Source: Clostridium cavendishii DSM 21758
GTDB lineage: Bacteria > Bacillota > Clostridia > Clostridiales > Clostridiaceae
Assembly: GCF_900141845.1 (NCBI RefSeq)
Contig: NZ_FQZB01000013.1
Span: 62,001 to 126,000 of the forward strand
Reading direction: 5' to 3'
DNA: 64,000 nt
The position numbers were made by a program, and so were the translations under genes. The notes beneath the pieces are model-generated. The model had not been told where the DNA came from. It made no database searches and was given only the letters and a program-made list of their open reading frames with translations. Positions 35,702 to 43,776 of this stretch are shown here, one piece after another; position 1 is the first letter of the stretch; every line of letters starts with the position of its first letter.

Positions 35702-36646
35702 ATGAAAAGATTCACTATTCTTTCGCTAAGTCTAATTTCAACAATAGTACTTTCAGTAAGTACTGTTGCACACGCCAATGATATTAATCAAACAACAAAG
35801 GATATTAAACAAACAACAGATGTAAAAAATTCAGGTTTTCATCAAGAAAAACCTGAAATAGATTTTTATGTTAACGAATCCGGAGAAACTGTTTTAGAAG
35901 CAAAACTAAACAATGGTCAAACTATTCAATATCCTAAGGAAATTGTTGATAAGTATTCAGAAGTTGTACCATCTAATAATGTTAAGCCAAAATGGGGAAC
36001 AGGTGGCAAATATAATAGCCATAGACAAATAGAACTAAATGCAGCAAAGCTATCAGGCCTACCCTATACACTAGGTAAATCTATAGCCAACTACTCAGCA
36101 TGGCCAGACGAGAATGAAAATGATACTTATACATGGGTAGGACATTTTTACGGTGCTAACGGCAAGAATTGGATGGGATTTAGTTCTCCTAATGCTAAAG
36201 ATAGATTTATTAAATATGCAAATGATGCTTTAAAAGCTCTTAAGTCTGAAAAGAACATATATAATCCATCTGAGGAAACAGATAGGTTAATAGGCTCAGC
36301 AATGCATTATTTAGCTGATATGAATGTACCACATCATGCTCAAAATATGACAGCAGTAAACTCTGACCATTCAGCCTTTGAAGATTGGGTAGATAATAAC
36401 TGTGAAAGTTTCATGTTAACAAGTTGTGATATAAAAGCATATGACTTCATTGAGTGGAATAGCTCATTAAATAAATTAGTTAATGATAGTGTCTCAAATG
36501 CTAGAAAGTTTGGTTTCAGTAAGAAAAACTTAGTCTATTATTATTTATCAGACGATTATAGTAAGGTTGCAGAATCAACTTTTAAAAATTCCCAAGATGT
36601 TTGTTCTAAATTCCTTGAAAGATTATATTTTGAAGTAAACAAATAG
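35702..36646 (+). CDS. plc: Secreted zinc-dependent phospholipase C-like enzyme
   Basis: 314 residues with a signal peptide (1-25, ending AHA). Residues 98-314 match the catalytic domain of Bacillus PC-PLC and the alpha-toxin N-domain. All nine zinc ligands can be placed: Trp98, His107 (NSH), Asp136, His148 (GHFYGANGK), His202 and Asp206 (MHYLAD), His212, His223 and Glu227 (DHSAFE). Because Trp98 must be the mature N-terminus, residues 26-97 form a long pro-region needing cleavage. There is no C-terminal C2/PLAT domain, so it is unlike full alpha-toxin. It should hydrolyse phospholipids outside the cell. Confidence 0.9.
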   Translation: MKRFTILSLSLISTIVLSVSTVAHANDINQTTKDIKQTTDVKNSGFHQEKPEIDFYVNESGETVLEAKLNNGQTIQYPKEIVDKYSEVVPSNNVKPKWGTGGKYNSHRQIELNAAKLSGLPYTLGKSIANYSAWPDENENDTYTWVGHFYGANGKNWMGFSSPNAKDRFIKYANDALKALKSEKNIYNPSEETDRLIGSAMHYLADMNVPHHAQNMTAVNSDHSAFEDWVDNNCESFMLTSCDIKAYDFIEWNSSLNKLVNDSVSNARKFGFSKKNLVYYYLSDDYSKVAESTFKNSQDVCSKFLERLYFEVNK

Positions 36647-36743
36647 ATTCTTCGTTACTATTTGCAATATTATTATCAACTATATTAACCCATTTAATAA
36701 CTTTTATCAATCTATCATTACTATCATAAATATTATAAAAAAA

Positions 36744-36789
36744 TATAGAGTTGATAATATAAATTTTAATTTTTATAATCAACTCTATA
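36744..36789. terminator. Bidirectional terminator, plc and pepP
   Basis: TATAGAGTTGAT / ATCAACTCTATA stem with an inner A/T-rich loop, between convergent stops. Confidence 0.7.
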
Positions 36790-36801
36790 CTTTAAATTAA
36801 T

Positions 36802-38043
36802 TTATTTTTTCATGAAATTTTCTATATCCTCAACTTCTTTTATCATGTCTTTTGTTAGAACTTCATAACCATTTTCTGTTACAAGCACGTCATCCTCTAT
36901 TCTAACCCCTATACCTTCTTCTTCAATGTAAATACCTGGCTCTACAGTGAATACCATACCTGGTTTTAAGTCTCCCCATCTTTTACCTACATCATGAGTA
37001 TCTAGTCCTAAACTATGTCCTATTGAATGGAAATAATACTTCTTAACTTCACTTTTTTCTTTAATTAAACCAAGTTTTATACATTCTTCTGCTAACAAAT
37101 CTGTAGCTTTTTCATTGATTTTACCCCAGTTTGCTCCTGGCTTCATCATCTCTATAACTGCTTTATTTACTGATAAAACTGATTCATAGACTTCTCTTTG
37201 TCTATCTCTAAACTTACCATCTACTGGGAAAGTCCTTGATATATCTGCATTATAATAATTTACCTGTGCTCCTAAGTCAAAAAGCATTAAGTCCTCAGCT
37301 TTCATTTCTGAATTATTATCTACATAATGTAATATAGTAGCATTCTTTCCTGCTGCAGCTATAGTATTAAATGCCAAGTCCTTAACCCCTCTTTGTTTGC
37401 ATATAAAATCAAAATAAGCTTCTAATTCAAATTCCTTCATACCAGGTCTTGAACTTTTCATTAAGGTTTCAACTGCTTCAATTGTAATCTTAATAGCCTT
37501 TCTCATTTCTTCTATTTCTTCTGGAGATTTGACTAGTCTAAGCTCTGATATTATATTATATATATTTCTAATTCTAACATATGGATATAATGCTGTTACT
37601 TCAGCTGCAAATTTTTCTCTTTGAGTACTTGAAGCGTCAAAACTTCTTCTCTCTAAATCTAAATAAAGATTTTCAGCTTCCCCTGAAGTAAATATAACAT
37701 TTAATGCTGCTTTAAATTCATCTAAGAACTTAACATTTTCTACCCCTGACACCTCTTTTGCTTCATTTTCTCTTATAGTCTTTCCAACCCATTTTTCCAT
37801 AACAAGATCTGGTCTTTTTATAAATAAAGTTTCTTCTACTTTACCTTGTACTTTCTTAAGTAAAAGTATATGTTCCTCTTCGTCTATTCCAGTTACATAA
37901 TAAAAATTTCTATTTGGAGTAAAACTATATTGCTCATCAGCTGTCTTCTGAACTGCATTTCCTGCGAAAAATATTGCTAAACTGTTATCTTCTAGCAACT
38001 CCATTAAGTTTTTTCTATTCTTTTTAAAAACCTCGTTATTCAT
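36802..38043 (-). CDS. pepP: Xaa-Pro aminopeptidase (aminopeptidase P)
   Basis: 413 residues. M24 'pita-bread' peptidase that releases an N-terminal residue preceding proline. An N-terminal AMP_N domain (to about 170) is followed by the catalytic domain. Metal ligands lie in LFDLGAQVNYYNADISRTF (two Asp), HSIGHSLGLDTHD (His), TVEPGIYIEE (Glu) and GVRIEDDVLV (Glu). Stand-alone gene with an AAGGGG ribosome site. The product is cytosolic. Confidence 0.93.
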   Translation of the reverse strand: MNNEVFKKNRKNLMELLEDNSLAIFFAGNAVQKTADEQYSFTPNRNFYYVTGIDEEEHILLLKKVQGKVEETLFIKRPDLVMEKWVGKTIRENEAKEVSGVENVKFLDEFKAALNVIFTSGEAENLYLDLERRSFDASSTQREKFAAEVTALYPYVRIRNIYNIISELRLVKSPEEIEEMRKAIKITIEAVETLMKSSRPGMKEFELEAYFDFICKQRGVKDLAFNTIAAAGKNATILHYVDNNSEMKAEDLMLFDLGAQVNYYNADISRTFPVDGKFRDRQREVYESVLSVNKAVIEMMKPGANWGKINEKATDLLAEECIKLGLIKEKSEVKKYYFHSIGHSLGLDTHDVGKRWGDLKPGMVFTVEPGIYIEEEGIGVRIEDDVLVTENGYEVLTKDMIKEVEDIENFMKK

Positions 38044-38388
38044 TTTATCTGCCCCTTCTTATAAAATTTCTTTTATTAAGTATACCATATTTTTCAATAT
38101 GGTTCGAAATTTCATTTGTTTTTTATATTATAATCTATTTTAAAATTCTATTAGATTTAAAACAAACCTTTATATTTCATATTACCAAAAATTATGTCTG
38201 ATTCAATTATATTATATATCTAAAAACTAATAATACCTAAATGAATTAAATTCCCTTATCTTAATATTTATCATACTTTTATTATTTGAATTAAAATAAA
38301 AAAACAATCTCATTTCCTATCTTCTAAATTAATAGGCACGAGACTGTTTTATTAACAGAACTAAGCATAGTTATTCTCCTTAGAAATA
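38044..38388 (-). other. Gap between pepP and a small gene, with one terminator
   Basis: The gap shows no reading frame. At 38303-38348 is an AACAGTCTC / GAGATTGTT stem with a long loop, followed on the minus strand by seven T residues; it should end the small gene at 38389. Confidence 0.6.
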
Positions 38389-38541
38389 TTAAAAATTAAA
38401 TGTATTGGTATTTATATTTAATAATAAATCTGCTACTTCCTTACCATACTCTTTGTCATCTAAAGAACTTTTAACCTCTTCTATAATATCACTATCATCC
38501 TTTGTTAAAAAAAGCTTGTCTAAAAAATTTCTTAATTTCAT
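38389..38541 (-). CDS. Small protein of unknown function (50 residues)
   Basis: ATG 38541 to TAA 38389, starting MKLRNFLDKLFL and ending NTNTFNF. GGGGGA lies 7 bp before the ATG, an excellent ribosome site, and a terminator follows 40 bp after the stop. It is acidic in the middle (TKDDSDIIEEVKSS) and probably one or two helices, with no membrane segment. It lies alone between adhE and pepP. I do not recognise it. Confidence 0.6.
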   Translation of the reverse strand: MKLRNFLDKLFLTKDDSDIIEEVKSSLDDKEYGKEVADLLLNINTNTFNF

Positions 38542-38783
38542 TTTGTTTTCCCCCTGTTTTTTAATTTGTTTTATCTTATGTACTTATTATAGAATGAAAG
38601 CTTAAAAATCACCATTACAGCTGAATTACAGTATTGACTTCTTTTCTTACACTTTTGTAATATAATCGTTATATTATAATGTCTATACTTTATACTCGTT
38701 TACATTTTACTTTTTTATATACTTTATCCAAAATTTAATTAACAATGCAGACTTTATTTAATATTTATAATTTAGCCCATAAA

Positions 38784-38822
38784 AAATAAGATATCATTAT
38801 AAATTAATGACATCTCATTTTT
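38784..38822 (-). terminator. Terminator of adhE
   Basis: AAATGAGATGTCATTA / TAATGATATCTTATTT stem on the minus strand (G-U pairs), followed by T residues, 10 bp after the adhE stop. Confidence 0.8.
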
Positions 38823-38831
38823 AACCTTTTA

Positions 38832-41429
38832 TTAAATATCCATATTATTTCCTTCAAAAGCATTAATGTACATTTGCTTAATTTCATCAATTAAAGGATA
38901 TCTAGGGTTTGCTCCTGTACATTGATCATCAAAAGCTTCTTCACACATTTCATCTAAAGTAGCATAAAACTTTTCTTTATTTACTCCAAATTCACTAATA
39001 GTCTTAGGTATACCAACTTTCTCCTTTAACTCTTCTATAGCTTTTATTAAATTTTCTATTTTTTCCTCTTGAGTTGTTCCACCCAAACCTAAATAATCTG
39101 CTATTATAGAATATCTCCATTTAGCATTTGGATATTTATATTGTGGAAATGCTGCTTGTTTTGTTGGTGTATCTACAGCATTAAATCTTATTACATGATT
39201 TATAAGTATTCCATTTGCTGTTCCATGAGGAATATGATGAATAGCTCCAAGCTTATGTGCCATGGAATGACACACTCCTAAAAAAGCATTTGCAAATGCC
39301 ATACCAGCCATAGTTGCTGCATGGGCCATCTTTTCTCTTGCTTTTATATTAGTTGTTCCTTCATTATAGGCTTGTGGTAAATATTTAAATATAAGTCTTA
39401 TAGCTTCTAATGAAAGGCCATTTGTATATTCTGATGCTAATACTGATACATAAGCCTCAATAGCATGAGTTAAGGCATCTATTCCTGATGCTGCAGTTAA
39501 CCCTTTTGGCATATTCATCATAAGTTCTGCATCTACTATAGCCATATCTGGAGTTAATTCATAATCTGCTAAAGGATATTTAACCCCTGTCTTTTCATCT
39601 GTTATAACTGCAAAAGGAGTTACTTCTGAACCAGTACCTGCAGATGTTGGTATACTTATCATCATAGCCTTAGTTCCTAGCTTAGGGAATGGATATACTC
39701 TCTTTCTTATATCCATGAATCTCATAGCTAAATCTTCAAATTTAACATCTGGATGTTCATATAAAACCCACATAATCTTAGCTGCATCCATTGGTGAGCC
39801 TCCACCTACAGCAATTATTGTATCTGGCTTAAAGCTATCCATCTCTGCTGCTCCTTGCTTAGCTGTAGCTAAAGTCGGATCAGGTGCTACATCAAAGAAT
39901 ACCTTAAAGTCTATATTACTAGCTCTTAATATCTCTGTAACTTTATCTACATATCCTAAATCATAAAGCACCCTATCTGTTACTATGAAAGCCTTTTTCT
40001 TATGCATATCTTTAAGTTCTTCTAAAGCAACCCCTAATGAACCATATTTAAAATATATTTTTTCAGGAACTCTAAACCAAAGCATATTTTCTCTCCTTTC
40101 AGCTACGTTTTTAATATTTAATAAATGTTTAGGTCCAACGTTTTCTGAAACTGAGTTTCCGCCCCATGATCCACAACCTAGAGTTAAGGATGGTGCTAGT
40201 TTAAAGTTATATATATCACCTATGGCTCCTTGTGTAGACGGCATGTTAATTATAGTTCTTCCAGTCTTCATAGTTGAGCCAAACTTTTCTATTCTATCTC
40301 TACACTTTATTTGATTTGTATAAAGGACTGAAGTATGCCCAAATCCACCAAGTTCAACTAATCTTTGAGCTTTATTTAAAGCTTCATCAAAAGTCTTTAC
40401 TCTATACATACCTAAAATAGGCGATAACTTTTCATGAGAAAATGGCTCTTCAAGTTCAACTGATTCAACTTCACCAATTAATACCTTTGTATGTTCTGGT
40501 ACCTTAACCCCTGCAAGTTCAGCTATTTTAAATGCAGATTGACCTACTATCTTAGCATTCAAAGCTCCATTTATTAAAATAACATTGCCTACCTTCTTTA
40601 ACTCATCATCTTTTAGAAAATATGCTCCTCTTTCTTTAAACTCTTTTCTAACTTCATCATAAACTTCATCTAAAACTAGTACTGTTTGCTCTGACGCACA
40701 AATAACACCATTATCAAAAGTTTTTGATAGCAATATAGAACTTACTGCCATTTTAAGATGAGCTGTTTCATCTATAATTGCAGGAGTATTTCCTGCTCCG
40801 ACCCCTATGGCTGGTTTTCCTGATGAATAAGCTGCTTTAACCATTCCTGGTCCGCCTGTAGCTAAGATTATATCAGATTCTCTCATTACAACTTGTGAAA
40901 GCTCAACTGAAGGTTCATCAATCCATCCTATTATATGTTCAGGTGCTCCAGCCTTAACTGCTGCTTCTAAAACTATTTTTGCTGCTTCAATAGTAGAATT
41001 TTTAGCTCTTGGATGCGGTGAAAATATAATACCATTCCTTGTTTTTAATGCTATAAGTGCTTTAAATATAGCTGTGGCTGTAGGATTTGTTGTAGGTACT
41101 ACTGCAGCTACTACTCCTATAGGTTCAGCTACCTTAGTTAATCCAAAAGATTGATCTCTTTCTATAACACCACAAGTTTTATCATCCTTATATTTATTGT
41201 AAATATATTCAGATGCAAAATGATTTTTTATTACTTTATCTTCTACAATCCCCATTCCGGATTCTTCTACAGCCATTTTTGCAAGTTTAATCCTCGCATT
41301 ATTTGCTGCAATAGCTGCCATTCTAAAAATCTCATCTACTTGCTCTTGATTATAAGTTGCAAATTTTCTTTGTGCTTCTCTAACTTGATCTATTTTATCA
41401 AGTAATTCTTCCATATTAGTTACTTTCAT
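38832..41429 (-). CDS. adhE: Bifunctional acetaldehyde-CoA/alcohol dehydrogenase
   Basis: 865 residues. Reduces acetyl-CoA to acetaldehyde and then ethanol, using NADH. The N-terminal half (1-440) is the CoA-acylating aldehyde dehydrogenase with catalytic Cys in FDNGVICASEQ. A linker leads to the iron alcohol dehydrogenase (450-865), with GGGSPMDAAK for NAD and iron ligands in the HAIEAY, CHSMAHKLG and HGTANG blocks. AdhE forms long filaments (spirosomes). Ribosome site AAGGGGTG. A 340-bp region upstream may hold redox control. Confidence 0.96.
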   Translation of the reverse strand: MKVTNMEELLDKIDQVREAQRKFATYNQEQVDEIFRMAAIAANNARIKLAKMAVEESGMGIVEDKVIKNHFASEYIYNKYKDDKTCGVIERDQSFGLTKVAEPIGVVAAVVPTTNPTATAIFKALIALKTRNGIIFSPHPRAKNSTIEAAKIVLEAAVKAGAPEHIIGWIDEPSVELSQVVMRESDIILATGGPGMVKAAYSSGKPAIGVGAGNTPAIIDETAHLKMAVSSILLSKTFDNGVICASEQTVLVLDEVYDEVRKEFKERGAYFLKDDELKKVGNVILINGALNAKIVGQSAFKIAELAGVKVPEHTKVLIGEVESVELEEPFSHEKLSPILGMYRVKTFDEALNKAQRLVELGGFGHTSVLYTNQIKCRDRIEKFGSTMKTGRTIINMPSTQGAIGDIYNFKLAPSLTLGCGSWGGNSVSENVGPKHLLNIKNVAERRENMLWFRVPEKIYFKYGSLGVALEELKDMHKKKAFIVTDRVLYDLGYVDKVTEILRASNIDFKVFFDVAPDPTLATAKQGAAEMDSFKPDTIIAVGGGSPMDAAKIMWVLYEHPDVKFEDLAMRFMDIRKRVYPFPKLGTKAMMISIPTSAGTGSEVTPFAVITDEKTGVKYPLADYELTPDMAIVDAELMMNMPKGLTAASGIDALTHAIEAYVSVLASEYTNGLSLEAIRLIFKYLPQAYNEGTTNIKAREKMAHAATMAGMAFANAFLGVCHSMAHKLGAIHHIPHGTANGILINHVIRFNAVDTPTKQAAFPQYKYPNAKWRYSIIADYLGLGGTTQEEKIENLIKAIEELKEKVGIPKTISEFGVNKEKFYATLDEMCEEAFDDQCTGANPRYPLIDEIKQMYINAFEGNNMDI

Positions 41430-41770
41430 TAGATTTACACCCCTTTTCTTAAGTAATTAAATTAATACTTAACTATGAACTTTTATTATATAGGGCTTCT
41501 ACTTTTAATAAATACAAGTAGAAAACTTCTTTATTATTATTAAGTTTTTAAATAACTATTATTCACTAGTTAAGAGAGAAGCTAAATCTTTAATTTGCTT
41601 ATTTCAAGGTAAGTAGTATTCTAAATTTAAATTCAATTAATTAAATTTATTCTATAAGAAAAATCTTAAAGTTATTTATAACTTTCAATAAACCTTCATT
41701 TCTTAAATACAAAAAATAAAAGCCACCAACATTTTTCAAAGTCAGTAGCCTTCTATTTTTTAATACATCA
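41430..41770 (-). promoter_or_regulatory. adhE upstream region with an 18-bp perfect palindrome
   Basis: No gene is present. The terminator of the 65-residue gene occupies 41711-41760. At 41668-41685 AAAGTTAT-TT-ATAACTTT is a perfect palindrome, a candidate operator. Its half-site spacing (GTTA-N4-TAAC) differs from Rex sites (GTTA-N6-TAAC), so the regulator is unclear. Confidence 0.4.
41711..41760 (-). terminator. Terminator of the 65-residue membrane gene
   Basis: On the minus strand AAAAATAGAAGGCT pairs with GGTGGCTTTTATTTTTT across a long loop, 11 bp after the stop. Confidence 0.65.
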
Positions 41771-41968
41771 TTAAGTAAGTTTTTTTATCGTAGAAAATAT
41801 GGTAGCTGCAATTATTCCTATAACTCCTCCCAATGAAAATGCTAATACAACATTTTCAAAAAACAAACCTAATATTGTTCCTACACCACAACCTGTCACA
41901 ATACCATAAGCTGTATATTTAACATCTGCTTCTGTAAACTCTAGTATCCTTTTTACTTTCTCAGCCAT
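41771..41968 (-). CDS. Small membrane protein of unknown function (65 residues)
   Basis: A cytoplasmic start (MAEKVKRILEFTEADVK) is followed by two close, glycine-rich hydrophobic segments (about 20-37 and 41-60) and a short basic tail (KKLT). The glycines (GIVTGCGVGTILG) suggest tightly packed helices. AGGAGGA ribosome site and own terminator. It stands between adhE and spmB. Function unknown. Confidence 0.6.
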   Translation of the reverse strand: MAEKVKRILEFTEADVKYTAYGIVTGCGVGTILGLFFENVVLAFSLGGVIGIIAATIFSTIKKLT

Positions 41969-42275
41969 ATTTTCTCCTCCTAACTTTTAAATTTAATATT
42001 TTTATTAAATACCTCTCTACTTATTAGACGTATCTAAAGTGAAAAAAGTTCCGTTAATTTCGAAATTGTAATAAATTTGTAACAATTTCATTTCCTTATT
42101 ATATAGTTTAATACGAATCTCTAAATTTATTTATAGTAAATCTTTGAATTATACGTTTTTAAACCCAAAATGTCATTTTTTATTTGTAAACATAACTAAT
42201 TTTATATTTTTCATTTATAAAAGAGAGATTTGTCTTATCTCTCTTTTATAGTAGCATATAATTATTAAAAAAACC
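41969..42275. other. Gap between the small membrane gene and spmB
   Basis: AT-rich, with the spmB terminator at 42218-42248 and presumably the promoter of the small gene. I see no gene or RNA motif. Confidence 0.5.
42218..42248 (-). terminator. Terminator of spmA-spmB
   Basis: TAAAAGAGAGAT / ATCTCTCTTTTA stem with a 7-nt loop, A/T runs outside, 27 bp after the spmB stop. Confidence 0.8.
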
Positions 42276-42806
42276 TTAAGAACTTCTTAAGAATATCCCA
42301 ATAATTGTTACAGACATTATTATAGCTGCTAAGTCTGCAAAAATAGCAGCCCATAAAGTATGTCTTATCTTTTTAATTCCTACAGCTCCAAAATAAACAG
42401 TTATCGTATAAAATATAGTTTCTGTAGTTCCCATTATAACAGATGCTATGAGACCTATCTTAGTATCAGTACCATATTGCTTTAATATTTCGGTATATAC
42501 TCCAAGCGCTCCACTGCCTGAAAGTGGCTTTATTAATATAAGTGGTACAAGTTCTTTAGGAAGACCTATCAAGCCTACTATTGGTGCTAATATCGAATTT
42601 AGTAAATCTAAAAGCTTAGCTTCTTTAAAAATTCTTATTGCTATTATCATAGATAAAAGATATGGAAATATCCTATAACATACTTTAAGTCCTTCTTTAG
42701 CGCCCTCTACAAACCATTCATATACCTTTCTACCAGCAAACATTCCATAGATTATAATTACAAGAAAAATTATAGGTATAATACTTTTTAATAAATAATT
42801 AAACAT
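42276..42806 (-). CDS. spmB: Spore maturation protein B
   Basis: 176 residues from ATG 42806 (MFNYLLKSIIP), 7 bp after AGGGAGG; the frame extends 14 codons upstream through that site. Membrane protein with a nucleoside-recognition/gate domain (KEGLKVCYRIFPYLLSMIIAIRIF, KPLSGSGALGVY). With SpmA it is needed for full dehydration of the spore core. It follows spmA by 11 bp. Confidence 0.93.
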   Translation of the reverse strand: MFNYLLKSIIPIIFLVIIIYGMFAGRKVYEWFVEGAKEGLKVCYRIFPYLLSMIIAIRIFKEAKLLDLLNSILAPIVGLIGLPKELVPLILIKPLSGSGALGVYTEILKQYGTDTKIGLIASVIMGTTETIFYTITVYFGAVGIKKIRHTLWAAIFADLAAIIMSVTIIGIFLRSS

Positions 42807-42817
42807 GCTTGTCCTCC

Positions 42818-43393
42818 CTAAAAATATCTTTGAAGTATCTTTGAGCATAAAATACCAACAGTAGCTGCTGTAGCTGTAGCTATCATAGCTGGAATTATAA
42901 TGATTCCTGGATTATTAGATCCTTCTGCTGCCCTTATAGATATAATTGTAGAAGGTAATATCTGAATACAAGCTGCATTCATAACCAAAAATAGAGCCAT
43001 ATCATTAGATGCTCGCCCTTTTTGTGGATTAAGCTTGTCTAATTCTTCCATAGCCTTTATTCCAAATGGTGTTGCTGCATTTGATAAACCTAACATATTT
43101 GCAGTTAGATTCATAACTATAGCTCCCATAGCCTTTTCACTCTTAGATGCATCTCTAAATAGAAGCTTCAAAATTGGAGTTAATACCTTTGCTAGCTTAG
43201 AAGTTAATCCACTCTTTTCTGCAACTTTCATTGTTCCACACCAAAAACACATTATTCCCATAAGACCAAGTATCAAATTGGTTGTAGATGATGTTGAATC
43301 TATTATTGCTTTGGATATAGCCTCACCATTACCTGTAAAGATCCCTACTAATATGCCAAATACTAAAAGTATAAACCATATGTAATTAATCAT
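42818..43393 (-). CDS. spmA: Spore maturation protein A
   Basis: 191 residues, several membrane helices and a gate domain (MGIMCFWCGTMKVAEKSGL, MNLTANMLGLSNAATPFGIKAM). It works together with SpmB in spore core dehydration and heat resistance. First gene of the pair, ribosome site AAAGGAGAG. Expected to be made during sporulation; I could not fix a sigma-factor site from the upstream sequence. Confidence 0.93.
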   Translation of the reverse strand: MINYIWFILLVFGILVGIFTGNGEAISKAIIDSTSSTTNLILGLMGIMCFWCGTMKVAEKSGLTSKLAKVLTPILKLLFRDASKSEKAMGAIVMNLTANMLGLSNAATPFGIKAMEELDKLNPQKGRASNDMALFLVMNAACIQILPSTIISIRAAEGSNNPGIIIIPAMIATATAATVGILCSKILQRYF

Positions 43394-43546
43394 TCATATC
43401 TCTCCTTTTTTACATTTTCTATACAATATATGTCTTGCAAGCTAGCTTTAGTAGTGTTAACATAAATCTATAGATTGTTTAATTTAAATTTTCCAAATTT
43501 TTTTAAAATTATCGTACTAATTAACATACTAAAGGAGATTTTGACA

Positions 43547-43732
43547 ATGAATGAAGATAATCTTAAATTAGCTCAACAAGATGTTGAGGAAGCACTAAAA
43601 GCAGTAGAATCTTTGGAAACTTATATGGATAAAGAAGATTTACCAAAAGAAATTTTAAAAGAAAAATTTTTAACTTTAACTGAAAAAGTTCAAGCTTTAG
43701 AAGATATTTTAAAAAGTGAAGGAATACTATAA
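43547..43732 (+). CDS. Small acidic coiled-coil protein (61 residues)
   Basis: ATG 43547 (MNEDNLKLAQQDVEEAL) is chosen because AAAGGAG lies 8 bp before it; the frame opens farther upstream without a site. The sequence is nearly all helix with heptads of L, V and A (VEEALKAVESLETYM, LTEKVQALEDILKSE) and is strongly acidic. It converges on the MATE gene and shares its terminator. I recognise no family. Confidence 0.65.
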   Translation: MNEDNLKLAQQDVEEALKAVESLETYMDKEDLPKEILKEKFLTLTEKVQALEDILKSEGIL

Positions 43733-43735
43733 TAA

Positions 43736-43775
43736 AAAGACATGTTATCACATTTTATTGTGATAACATGTCTTT
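43736..43775. terminator. Bidirectional terminator, coiled-coil gene and MATE gene
   Basis: Perfect stem AAAGACATGTTATCAC and complement, loop of 8 nt, flanked by A and T runs. Confidence 0.9.
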
Positions 43776-43776
43776 C

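Noticed and set aside
35702..36646. Full alpha-toxin
   Set aside because: The C-terminal C2/PLAT domain is missing and the N-terminus has a long pro-region.
38405..38605. 66-codon plus-strand ORF beside adhE
   Set aside because: It is the antisense of the 50-codon gene at 38389-38541, which has the better ribosome site and terminator.
41668..41685. Rex operator for adhE
   Set aside because: Half-sites are GTTA-N4-TAAC, not the N6 spacing of Rex sites; kept only as an unassigned palindrome.
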